From positions 59,886,241 through 59,950,240 of the forward strand of contig CM062289.1 in assembly GCA_031216915.1 (NCBI GenBank): 64,000 nucleotides of DNA, given 5' to 3'. The notes beneath the pieces were generated by a model, which saw nothing but the letters and a program-made list of their open reading frames with translations, had not been told where the DNA came from and made no database searches. Positions 22,308 through 33,339 of this stretch are shown here, piece after piece. The stretch comes from Pictodentalium vernedei. Lineage: Eukaryota > Mollusca > Scaphopoda > Dentaliida > Dentaliidae. Made by a program: the position numbers and the translations under genes. The first letter of the stretch is position 1; every line of letters starts with the position of its first letter.

Positions 22308-22373
<66 letters not shown>
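22306..22373. repeat. (TA)n microsatellite at the right edge of the Penelope inverted repeat
   Basis: About 34 TA units directly abutting the end of the right arm. Confidence 0.95.
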
Positions 22374-22377
<4 letters not shown>

Positions 22378-24730
22378 AATCCGGAGATATAAAGCTATTT
22401 TGCAGAAAAACCAGTGACAGCCTACACTCTTACGATGCTTGGTTGGAAATAACGTTTAGCTCTTTCCAACAAGGCATTGCGAATCTGGATCTTTTCCGAT
22501 CATCTATATTATTGATTGAAGATACTATTAAATGAGATATCTCATACGTAAAGCTGCCTTAGATGTTAATTGTTTATATATTTATTTATTGGGTCTTGAC
22601 GACGCTTTCGCCAGCCAGGTTTACCGCATGTCAGAGACTCAGAAGTAATGTATTGGTACTTTGCAGTGAATTAGCCGTGGCGCCAGCCACTGTAGTTCCA
22701 GGCTGCAAGCAGCCTATAGTTTCTATTATTATGCCTCTCGGTTGTAACATCACCCGTGGTTGGTTAATTTGACTCCTTCTAAAAGTCATAGTACTGGGTT
22801 TTTTGGACAAAACACGGGAACTATCGGAAGGTTCTTCCTTGGAGACAGACTTGAGAACAAAGACAATGTTAGCTCCACTTCCACTGATCAGTTCAGTAAT
22901 AGTACTATTAGTCCTCCTCGAAGTCCATTGGCGGTAACGTTGCTTGTGATTATTATACTTTTATACGAAACTGGTGCCGAAACTAGCCAACTCAATAATA
23001 AACTAACTGTCTACGATACATTCCACTAGGTCGATATCGTCAAGTTCGTATCGCACTCTATAATGTTCTCCTCATGCATACGCACCTCCAGGAAACAACA
23101 AAAACTTGGAATATTCAGAGCACGACAACACGCGCTTTATTTCTTACAGCATACAACTGTGAAAAAAACATTACATGCCACGTAATGGCGAACTGACAAA
23201 TCGTAAACTCTTACAAATCGCTTCTCCTGACAAAGAATGATACAAACGAATAAATAGATATTGGATTGTGGAAAAAACTAGTTGCCTGTACGTGCATAGA
23301 TACAGACAAAAAACAAAAAAAACAAAAAGCACACACGCATCAAATACCTGCCAACAATCTCAACTATTGAACGTTGACATTAGTAAAAATATATTACTGT
23401 GTAACAAAGAAACTTCCACGGAAAAGAGTATTTTATGTGCATTTGCTTCATTTTTTTCAAACAAAAAATTAACGTAGTGGTAACTGTGATGCTCTTGTGC
23501 TGAATGTCCAAAACAACTCATGCACAACTCAAAACATATTGCGCTCTGGTGGCTCTCGCCAGAAGGAGAAACCGGTTTCTCTCTAATTCCCCCACCGGTC
23601 AAATGTGAGAAATTATATCCTCCCCCTCCCACCCCCTGCATTCGCACCCCCAGGGAACAACAAAAACGTAAACATGGAACTAACTAACACCTGGATGAAT
23701 GTTCTCAAAAATATTTGAAATCCTTTTAAAAAAGTCCAAAGTTTCTTTTTCTCCCAATTCAGCTATTCCAATGTCTTGGTCTCCCAACCGGGGAAACAAC
23801 GGACTTTCGCATAACTAAACTATCTCTTCTTCTGCCACTTCGACGAATGTATGATTCTGAATCTTAATTCCCCCACCCCCGTTGTATTTTCTCTACAACT
23901 CTTTTGCTTGTTCCCTTCATCCACCTAATCATTACATATTGCCTTAATTCAACACCATACAAAAACACCACTCTGCGTGGTAAATCCAATTTTTGTGATT
24001 GCGTACGACGAAAAACACTGAACGATTTTGTTGTAAATTGGTTGTTCATCAAGGGAGGCAATTATAGCTTTGTTCATATCAGCCGAATTCAGCGTTATGT
24101 CATCCGAGTTTGTCATATTTGCCTAGCTTGATAATCGGCAATTCTGGGAAAGAGAATCATATCTAAACAAAAAATACTAATTGTAAAGACAATATCAGTT
24201 AGTAGTATAGCATGTGCAGATCTGCCCCTTTACCAGGATCTTGGGATCCAACCTCGACCTCGGGGTCATTGACCTCGGCGTCCAAATCCGTTAGGCCCCC
24301 ATCCCCGCCCTGTATGTACCTATTTTAGGCGCCCCTTCCCCTGCCCAACTTGTAATGTACCCTATTTGTAGACTATCCCTCCCCAAAGCTCATGTCTGCC
24401 CAGTCTCAAAGTCCCTCCATGTATAGCCCAACACCCATTTAGGCTTTCCCCACATTGGTTTAGCTCTCCCTATATGTGGGCTCTCCCTCCCCACCAAAAG
24501 GCCGTGTATGGGCTGTGCCTCTCCACAAAAGCCCTTGTATGGGCTGTTCCTCCCCATCAAAGCTTTCCCAAGGCTAGCCCAAAGCTGGGGGACTTCCAAA
24601 CCGAGGCGTTCATTGAGCACTAACAAATAGTTCCCCCCTCCCCTTCTCCATGTGAATTTCGTGCTCTATTGTGTATCTCTAAGTAAAATGTTGTCAAAGA
24701 CATGTACATGTAAATACATACAAACAAAAA
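22374..24730. other. no gene recognised
   Basis: Open frames are short and uninformative. Two related stretches, ggaaacaacaaaaact near 23092 and gggaacaacaaaaacg near 23653, suggest a degenerate duplication. A low-complexity C/T-rich region with repeated ctccccacc-type motifs lies at about 24280-24640. Confidence 0.4.
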
Positions 24731-25119
24731 GTTTGATTTGAAGGCTACCTGGAGTGACTAAACAGTTACGTCAGAAGATTACGATAAAGCCCATACTGGA
24801 ACATCTGATGTTATGTACACACAAAAAGGCTTTACATATAAAGACTACCCGACCCGTGTCCTTTGTTTTGACATGTCAAAGGTGATAAAGATAGAGAGAG
24901 TCTTTGTTTATAAGAAGATATGATAGTGTCACGTTGTATAGTTATGCAAACAGATAAGGGACAACTGGTATGTTTGATTATGTCATAGATAAAGGTATTA
25001 TGACAAATGTCTCCTTTGTTTATAAGAAGCTTAATATGATAAAGACCATGTGCTCTGTTTGATTATGTCATAGATTAGATAGTGTCACGTCGCTTGTATT
25101 TGATAACCCAGTAAGATCG

Positions 25120-25285
25120 CGGCGGTGTCTGATTGGTCCAAACAAGTATCCAATGAGAGCAAGACGGAGTCTGATTGGTCAAACAGTTATCCAATCAGAT
25201 CATACCACACGGCGGTATTTTCCATGGGACCAATAAATAAGCGTGTTGTAAGATAATGCCACGCAGGCGTTCGCTAATTGGCCAA
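25120..25285 (+). promoter_or_regulatory. cluster of CCAAT boxes in duplication copy 1
   Basis: ATTGG or CCAAT occurs at about 25132, 25150, 25173, 25191, 25230 and 25277, with ccaataaataag offering an AT-rich core. This density is typical of NF-Y-bound promoters. The same region in copy 2 (about 27215-27320) keeps fewer. Whether either drives the downstream SLC22 gene is inference. Confidence 0.35.
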
Positions 25286-25984
25286 AACAACTGTTGGTTA
25301 TTGAGTTGCCTGACGATGGTTTGGTTATGAAAGCTGAAAAAGAATTAACAACTCTGAATTTTTTCTCTATTAAATTTTATTACAAAAAACATTAAAATCA
25401 GTTTTACATTTAGTGAAAATGGAATTACAATGAGTTTTTCCAAGTAATTTTACAATTTCACAATAACAGGTAATCATACAATAAACATATTTAAATGTTC
25501 AGTAACTGTCTCATATCATCGCTAAACGTTGGCACTTCCGACAGACCCGTGTCGAAAATGATGGCCAACACAGACCATAAGCTACCCACGTGCGCTTCTA
25601 GTAATTAGCCGATCGAAATTTACCAAGACATTAAGATAATCTTTCTCAAAGAAAAAAGACACCGAGCGCGCGCGCGTAAGTAATGTATTTTTAATAATCC
25701 CATACATTAAATTGCATCTATAATTTAGATAAGTGATTTTATTTAAGACCCAGACTCCCCCACCCCCTTTTGCGATTTAATGCTTCAGTGAACTCATCAT
25801 CTTATTGCGTCTTCAGGGATTTATATCTAATTAAATATACAGCGGGTTTACTTGATGAATAGGTTTTTTTTTCGTATTCCAGACATGACCATTCTCACTG
25901 TCGATGAGGAAAATTAAAAACAAATATACACACTATTCAATAATAAAATCGTGAATTTGAGCTATCATCTAAACTAGTTTATTA

Positions 25985-26640
25985 CATTTACGACAGTTTA
26001 TTACATTTATGGTCGTTTATTACATTTATGATAATATTTGTTACATTTACGGCAGGTAAAGTTTAGTCTCCCAAGATATACGGAACGTTCTAAGCATGTT
26101 TTGGGCGTTTTTTTATTCCTTAGCATCAAGTTAGATAATACTGAGACTACCTGTACACTGGAAGTTCATATTATTTCCCTTCGAAGATATTAATTGCAAC
26201 GGGAAGAGAGTTTATTACATTTATGGTCGTTTATTACATTTATGGTAACTTTTTTATTACATTTATGATCGTTTATTACATTTATGACCATTTTTTTATT
26301 ACATTTACGGTAGGTGAAGATTAGTCTCCCAAGATGTATGGAACAGTTCTAAACATGTTATGGGTGGATTTTTTTATTCCTTAGCATCAAGTTAGATAAT
26401 ACCGAGAGACTACTTCGGCACTGGAAGTTCGTATTATTTCCCTTCGAATATATTGATTGCAAAGGTATGATATTTTATTACATTTATGGTCATGTATTAC
26501 ATTTATGGTCGTTTATTACATTTATGGTCGTTTATTACATTTATGTTAACTTTTTATTACTTTTACGACAGGTTGTAGGTTCATTACATTTATGATCGTT
26601 TATAACATTTACGGTTGTAACACTCGCCTGCCCTGAAACA
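25985..26640. repeat. (TTTATTACATTTATGGTCG)-type minisatellite, copy 1
   Basis: Units of 17-20 bp (tttattacatttatggtcg with variants) occur in three clusters separated by the repeated 240-bp tagtctcccaagat block. The corresponding array in copy 2 is 28015-28680. Confidence 0.85.
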
Positions 26641-26816
26641 TTTTCTTTTCGAGTGCTTCACTCTTTCCATTGGTGTCATTTTACAGTAAGGATTTTTTTA
26701 TTTCGTATGGAACTAATTATGCAAGCAAGCAAGCCTACCTAATCAATCAAAAAGTAAATTCAGCTGAAGACATAATAAGAACGGCACGTGATTTATCTAC
26801 ATAAAGATAGCAAAAC

Positions 26817-28880
26817 GTTTAATTTGAAGGCTACCTGGAGTGACTAAACATTTATGTCAGAAGATTACGATAAAGCCCATACTGGAACATCTGATGTTAT
26901 GTACACACAAAAAGGCTTTACATGTAAAGACTACCTGACACGTGTCCTTTGTTTAGACATGTCAAAGGTGATAAAGAAAGAGAGAGTCTTTGTTTATAAG
27001 AAGATATGATAGTGTCACGTTGTATAGTTATGCAAATAGATAAGGGATAACTGGTATGTTTGATTATGTCCTAGATAAAGGTATTATGACAAATGTCTCC
27101 TTTGTTTGTAAGAAGCTTAATATGATAAAGACCATGCGCTCTGTTTGATTATGTCATAGATTAGATAGTGTCACGTCGCAAGTATTTGATAACCCAGTAA
27201 GATCGCGGCCGTGTCTGACTGGTCAAAACAAGTATCCAATGAGAGCAAGACGGAGTTTTCCATGGGACCAATAGATAAGCGTGCTGTAAGATAATGCCAC
27301 GCAGGCATTCGCCGATTGGCCAAAACAATGGTTGGTTATAGAGTTGCATGATGATGGTTTGGTAGTTAAGGCTGAAAAAGAATTAATAACTCTGAATTTT
27401 TTCTCTATTAAATTTTATTACAAAAAACATTAAAATCAGTTTTACATTTAGTGAAAATGGAATTACAATGAGTTTTTCCAAGTAATTTTACAATTTCACA
27501 ATAACAGGTAATCATACAATAAACATATTTAAATGTTCAGTAACTGTCTCATATCATCGCTAAACGTTGGCACTTCCGACAGACCCGTGTCGAAAATGAT
27601 GGCCAACACAGACCATAAGCTACCCACGTGCGCTTCTAGTAATTAGCCGATCGAAATTTACCAAGACATTAAGATAATCTTTCTCAAAGAAAAGAGACAC
27701 CGAGCGTGCGCGCATAATTAATGTATTTTTAATTTACGCATACATTAAATTGCATCTATAATTTAGATAACTGATTTTATTTAAGCCCTACACTCCCCCA
27801 CCCCTTTTTGCGATCTAATGCATCAGTGAACTCATCATCTTATTGCGTCTTCACGGATTTATATCTAATTAAATATACAGCGGGTTTAATTGATGAATTG
27901 GGTTTTTTTCGTATTCCAGACATAACCATTCTCACTGTCGATGAGGAAAATTAGAAAAAAAATATATACACTATTCAACAATAAGATCGTGAATTTGAGC
28001 CATCATCTAAATCAGTTTATTACATTTACGACAGTTTATTACATTTATGGTCGTTTATTACATTTATGATCATTTTTGTTACATTTACGGCAGGCAAAGT
28101 TTAGTCTCCCAAGATGTATGGAACGTTCTAAACATGTTTTGGACGTTTTTTTTTATTCCTTAGCATCAAGTTAAATAATACCGAGACTACTTCTACACTG
28201 AAAGTTCATATTATTTCCCTTCGAAGATATTAATTGCAACGGGAAGAGAGTTTATAACATTTATGGTCGTTTATTACATTTATGGTAACTTTTTTATTAT
28301 ATTTATGATCGTTTATTACATTTATGACCACTTCTTTATTGCATTTACGGTAGGTGAAGATTAGTCTCCCAAGATGTATGGAACAGTTCTAAACATGTTA
28401 GAGGTGGATTTTTTGATACCTTAGCATCAAGTTAGATAATACCGAGAGACTACTTCGGCACTGGAAGTTCGTTTTATTTCCCTTCGAAAAAACTGATTGC
28501 AAAGGTAAGATATTTTATTACATTTATGGTCATTTATTACATTTATGGTCGTTTATTACATTTATGGTCGTTTATTACATTTATGGTAACTTTTTATTAC
28601 ATTCATGGTAACTTTTTATTACTTTTACGACAGGTTGTAGGTTCATTACATTTATGATCGTTTATAACATTTATGGTTGTAACACTCGCCTGCCCTGAAA
28701 CCTTTCCTTTTCGAGTGCTTCACTGTTTCCATTGGTGTCATTTTACAGTAACGATTTTTTTTTATTTCGTATGGAACTAATTATGCAAGCAAGCAAGCCT
28801 ACCTAATCAATCAAAAAGTAAATTCAGCTGAAGACATAATAAGAACGGCACGTGATTTATCTTCATAAAGATAGCAAAAC
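26817..28880 (+). repeat. 2.1-kb direct tandem duplication, copy 2
   Basis: Homologous to 24731-26816 from gtttaatttgaaggctacct to atagcaaaac. It lacks the block with the second ATTGG/CCAAT pair and has scattered substitutions. It ends 88 bp before the ATG of the second SLC22 gene, so it is the upstream flank of that gene. Confidence 0.9.
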
Positions 28881-28968
28881 AACGATATGCGTTCACACGA
28901 AACTGCTTCGAGGTATTGTGGGACGTTATCGAGTTTGTATGTGTCTCCTTGAGAATAACTAATCTAAA

Positions 28969-29253
28969 ATGGCCCTTGTTTTCGAAGACATCATTGAAGA
29001 GGTAGGTGGGATGGGGAGATTCCAGATTTTACTCATTCTAATTGTCACTGGTTGCAAGTTTTCGATGGCATGGGCATCGCAGCTTATGACTTTCGGAGGG
29101 AAGACTCCCGACTGGTGGTGTTTCAAAAAGAAGGCTAATAGTTCTACTTATCAATTTGATGTGGATAATGGTTCATATCAAATGTGTATCGTGAATGGTA
29201 CTATGTGTCCGCACATTCAATATGAGCGTAATATGAACACAGTTATCACCGAA
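28969..29253 (+). CDS. SLC22-type organic ion transporter, exon 1 (gene 2)
   Basis: First coding exon, 95 codons, from ATG at 28969 to a GTAAGT donor at 29254 (phase 0). The start is MALVFEDIIEEVGGMGRFQI, the SLC22 N-terminus that leads into helix 1 (ILLILIVTGCKFSMAWASQL). The large extracellular loop follows, with Trp-Trp-Cys (DWWCFKK), further cysteines and two candidate N-glycosylation sites (NSS, NGT). It ends in NTVITE. In family members this loop is followed by a LVCDR motif, which indeed opens the next exon at 36749. The 7.5-kb intron between them is filled with transposons. Protein level function is transport of organic ions; the substrate is not predictable here. Confidence 0.9.
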
Positions 29254-29465
29254 GTAAGTATATGTTTCTATTATCTGTACATTCCGTTTAAGGCACCTTA
29301 AATCAGTTTTGTCATTCCGATGATGTGTATAAATGATACTATCGTCCGTGATTATTGATATTGTAACGTATTCGATGCAATTATAGCCTAACAATGGCTT
29401 CCATATCATCCGAAACCGACCTCCGGTACGGTAAACCCACACTGACAACAAAACAAAACGTATAT

Positions 29466-29724
29466 ACAGTACGTTGAGAGTGTATTATCACTAAATCACC
29501 CGCAGAGTGGAGATTACACCCAAGCGATAATTTCAAATTTGTTGCAAAGCATAACAAACACAGGCAAACTTTCAACCAATGGACCTCTGGGTTAAACCCG
29601 GAGGTCAATTGACTGAAACATTGCTTGTGTTTTTTGTCCATATGTACACACTTTGAAAGTTATAGTTTGGGTGATAACTCCACACCGCGGGTGGTTTAGT
29701 TACAATCCACTCTCCACGTACTGT
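29466..29724. mobile_element. MITE of the 47-bp-TIR family, full copy
   Basis: acagtacgttgagagtgtat at the left is mirrored by ccactctccacgtactgt at the right. The inverted ends continue inward through actaaatcacccgcagagtg for about 47 bp. The centre contains caatggacctctgggttaaa and its complement. It lies in intron 1 of SLC22 gene 2 and is related to 3337-3538. Confidence 0.85.
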
Positions 29725-30244
29725 GACTTTCTGAAAACCCAAGCGTTCATCCCAGCTGGTGGCCGCTTCAATTGAGTCATTATATTGATATATTCTCGGA
29801 CTTGCCTCTATCCTGCACTAGATGAAACGTGTTATAAACGTCATGTATCCCTCATCATTGAACCTGCCATCCTAGAACCTTCGTAGAGAAAGTCAACCGC
29901 TTCAGTGTCCAGCCCTACGTGTTCCCCGAATCCAGTCCGTATTACTTGGCTGCCTGTTTCAACAACATACATTTCATTTGTAAATAGTGTAACTCTCTAT
30001 TCATTTCTGAATCAATCTATATATCTTATAGCCGCGTCTATGTATTGATTTTATTCTGTATTTATGGAGACGAGTTAACGTAAGTTGAAAAACTTGTACT
30101 CCAATCCTGTTTGCAAATTTATTGCAAATAAAATATGATTAAACCAATTGCTTCTCACTGCCAAAGTTAGTCATTTACCTAGCGTACACGACGAGAGAGG
30201 TGGGTGAGAGACACTTGACAAAAATGTGAATGACAAAATAATTT

Positions 30245-30416
30245 TATTTTTACCTCAAAAACGCAGCTTATATCCCCTTTTTGGAACAGGCTCCTTCCAA
30301 TGACGGGTAACGTTCTATGCTTTGGGGGTAATGTTTGAAAAACGTTAAAATCTGCGTGGCGATCTCTTATGTAAAACTGTCCGTTGTAATGTTGTAGCGT
30401 TAGGTAAAAGGCTAAA
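30245..30416. mobile_element. degenerate piggyBac-like MITE fragment
   Basis: cctcaaaaacgcagcttata, a disrupted ggaacaggctccttccaatg centre and a gcgttaggtaaaaggctaa end match the family at 10713. The left end is not recognisable. Confidence 0.6.
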
Positions 30417-30699
30417 TGAATGGTGCCAAGATCGATTCGTGATTGATATGTAAATAAATTTATACAATTGGTTTGTTGAAAGCACAGACAGGCTATTCAT
30501 CAAACATTGTCTCAATGTTTGAGATTTTATCAATCAGGCGACAAGTGCCTTCAGAGCAACAGGTCACCACCCTAAATGCCGTGGAGATACAAATTAGGTG
30601 GATCAAATAGCCCACATTTGACACCAGTGTGCAATTGCCTACACGCTTCTCCAACACGAAACCATTTATCTTCACTATTACACTGATTAACTAATCAAT

Positions 30700-30890
30700 T
30701 AAATTAATTTTTTTCTTTTTTGTCTCAAAACCATAGGTTATGACCCTCTCATTGGAACGAGCTCGGCGAGCTAGTTCCACAGAGGGGTCATAACCTATGT
30801 TTTTGAGACAAAGGATCAAAAATAATGAAAATTAATTGGCGATTTTTGTGAATAGCTCTGGCCAGTTTTGGCCGTTACGTTCGGTAAAGA
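30700..30890. mobile_element. piggyBac-like MITE, copy 4 (ends eroded)
   Basis: gtctcaaaaccataggttat, the palindromic centre around ggaacgagctcggcgagcta and gttacgttcggtaaaga mark this as the same subfamily as 10713 and 32378. The TTAA ends have been lost. Confidence 0.7.
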
Positions 30891-30919
30891 CCGCGCGACC
30901 GCCTCATTAGTACAGTACG

Positions 30920-31850
30920 GCCGTCATGGACTCGTCACTTCACGGGTGGGCAATATTCCACGGACACAATGATATCAGATTCCAAACACTACAAGAATGT
31001 CGTATCTCAAACCTCATGATGCCATTCATAATAGTGGCATTAAAATCAGTCTTGGTGCTTTTAGACCCTCACCGGTGGATTCAATGCTTGTTGAAGCGGA
31101 TGAGCCTTCTTTTGGGAAACGCCGAATTAAACTGTCTCTCCAATATTTATCTAAACTTTTGGCTAATCCGTCAAATCCTGCCTATAATTGTATTCGGACT
31201 TTCAAAATGTTGGATTTTTAAGTAGATACCAAAAACAAACTCCCCATTTAGGAATTCGAATTAAGATCCATACGGAGTCCATGGCATCCTAAAAGATCTC
31301 TAGTTATTTTGAACGTTGCTTCTACCAAAAAGTCTGACACAAATTCTTTGCAGCTTGAACAAAAATATGCCGAAATAAAGTCCAAGTATAGCACATATAC
31401 AAGGATCTATGCAGGTGAATCTAAAGATGGTGACAAAGTATCATCAGCTGTTGTTACAACTCAATCAGAATACCCAATGACAGTTCCATTTTCACAGCTG
31501 AAGTTAAAACATTACAACTAGCGCTTGAACACATCGAGAATGTATAGGAAAAGAAGTCGATTATATTTTCTGATCTCTAACTTCGTTGCTTGCTTTACTC
31601 AACCCCAAGTTGAAGAACACTCTTATTTTGGAACTTCGTGAGAAGTTGAATTCTCTTATGTCTGTCGAATATGATATCGTGTTTTGCTGGTTACCTGGAC
31701 ATGAAGGTATCGCCGGTAACACCAAAGCAGACAGTGCAGCAAAACAGGCTTTGAAGCAAACCTCTCACTGATTCTAACATCCCTTTCATTGACTTCAAAC
31801 CATATATCAATAACTACATCAAATCTGTGTGACAGGCGGATTGGGATCCA
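30920..31850 (+). pseudogene. LINE 3' fragment with RNase H (Jockey/I-like), degenerate
   Basis: The plus strand carries pieces of a non-LTR retrotransposon. At 30997-31221 the C-terminal RT region reads HDAIHNSGIKISLGAFRPSP and ...LANPSNPAYN. An RNase H-like part at 31309-31770 shows YTRIYAGESKDG, where the expected catalytic Asp is changed. A later segment is WLPGHEGIAGNTKADSAAKQ. Frameshifts and stops between the pieces show it is dead. It lies in intron 1 of SLC22 gene 2. Confidence 0.8.
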
Positions 31851-32377
31851 GCAACAAGTAACAAACTCTATCGTTTCCGACCAAATATGTTTGATTTATT
31901 ATCTGTCTAGTAAACTTTGGGTGTCTCGTTTTCTATCTTTGCGTTACATGCTCACCATAAAGCATATTCTGGTGGTAATCAAAAATTTACAATGGACAGA
32001 AAACGGAAGAGTGAACTGAAATGAAGTGGAAGAATATGTCCTTGTATTTTGTTTGTATGTAGTATAGAAGATTAGAATGTGATGATCCCCGACTCCCGTA
32101 ATGGTTAAAAACTTATGAGATTTCATTCTAAAGCAGGTTGCACGAGATGCAGAAAAATACAGTCGATGAAGGTAATAGTTTGCACAAAGCATTCTGAATT
32201 TTCCTATTGGTAAACGAATTTTATTACTTTCCAAAGTGCGATTTACTGAGATTTCCCGCATTGATTATAAACGATAACTTAACAAGTGAATTATGCAATA
32301 AACAATTGGATCATGTATCCGTGTTCGTAAACGCGACACTTTGCCGTGGGTGTAATGGGGACTTCATTGTTTTTTGT

Positions 32378-32626
32378 TTTTTTAACATGAAAAGCAGACG
32401 ACACTTGCCCCCCAAAAATTATTGAATAACTATTATTTTCATTGTTTGTCTCAAAAACATAGGTAATGACCCCTCATTGGAACGAGCTCGTCCAGCTCGT
32501 TCCAATGAGGGGTCCTAACCTATTTTTTAGAGACAAAAAATGAAAAAAAATAATGAAAATTAACTGGCGATTTTTGAGAATAGCGGCGGCCGTTTTTTTT
32601 CCCCGTTTCGTTAGGTAAAGTGTTAA
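32378..32626. mobile_element. piggyBac-like MITE, copy 5
   Basis: aacatgaaaagcagacgaca on the left and cgttaggtaaagtgttaa on the right pair with the family ends, TTAA being at 32623-32626. The centre is the near-perfect palindrome ggaacgagctcgtccagctc and so on. Confidence 0.8.
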
Positions 32627-32667
32627 ATAATATAACTATTGTTGATAATGAAATGTAATAAACAGAC

Positions 32668-32819
32668 TAATCGCTTGACTGGACGGGCTACGTGAAATAA
32701 TTCATTCGAGGCGAGGGACTATATTGTAAAACACTCGTGCGCATTCGCGCACTCGTGTTTGTACAACGTCCCTCACCTCTCATGAATTATTTCACGTAAC
32801 CAGTCCAGTCAAGCGATTA
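32668..32819. mobile_element. fold-back MITE (taatcgcttgactggac)
   Basis: Thirty-eight bp at 32668-32706 are mirrored at 32782-32819 with few mismatches. The inner part (ggcgagggac / gtccctcacc; cactcgtgcgc / gcgcactcgtg) folds too, so nearly the whole 152 bp forms one hairpin. Confidence 0.85.
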
Positions 32820-33339
32820 CTCTCTATATAAAAAGTGGACTTCTATTTTTTTTGTCTGGAGGGTATTATTTGTAACGATTAGACACATAATCGGTACACA
32901 TAACGTTGGGACTTGTGAGAGAAGTGGGACAATCATTTATATATTCCTCAATGAGTTTCTTTATGAACTTTCGCTAACAACAGATCTATGGATTCAATTT
33001 TCATTATATTTGTATGGGTGTGTCATTTTCACATCCAGCGTCACATTTCTCATTCTGGAAAAAAATATCTACGATATGTCGTCCCCTGAGTGCTAACATA
33101 AAAATAACCATTCAGCTGAATAAGCAACCACAAACTGCAACATGACTAGCGACAATAATTCGGCGATAAAGGACCATGTATAATTATTTCAATAACGCTA
33201 AAAATCACCTGACTTCGCGAGAAACGAACGTACATCTGCCCACGGACTATTTCTGTAGTGCTGATAATCACAGGCCATTCCCTTCTAGGCCTGATACCGT
33301 TGAAGCAGACGCTGCGTATAGTGTGCCTTAACATACATT

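Larger units (their letters stand above)
17876..22313 (+). mobile_element. Penelope-like element with OTU domain, right (plus-strand) copy
   Basis: Second arm of the palindrome, with the same layout as the left copy read outward. It has the ORF region 17903-20902, a poly-G tract (20936-20959), hairpin repeats (21500-22050) and the (TA)n boundary at 22306. It keeps the 33 nt that the left copy lost but has a nonsense codon in the RT. Confidence 0.9.
24731..26816 (+). repeat. 2.1-kb direct tandem duplication, copy 1
   Basis: It starts gtttgatttgaaggctacct and ends atagcaaaac, immediately followed by copy 2. Collinear homology covers its whole length. About 25130-25280 it has at least six CCAAT/ATTGG pentamers, two of which are in a block missing from copy 2. 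Near 25990-26630 lie many tttattacatttatggtcg units and two copies of a tagtctcccaagat...ttagcatcaagttagataat block. No coding frame was found. Confidence 0.9.

Noticed and set aside
13414-22313. Palindrome as a pure assembly artefact
   Set aside because: The arms differ by a 33-nt deletion, a nonsense change and scattered substitutions. Not fully excluded without reads, but unlikely.
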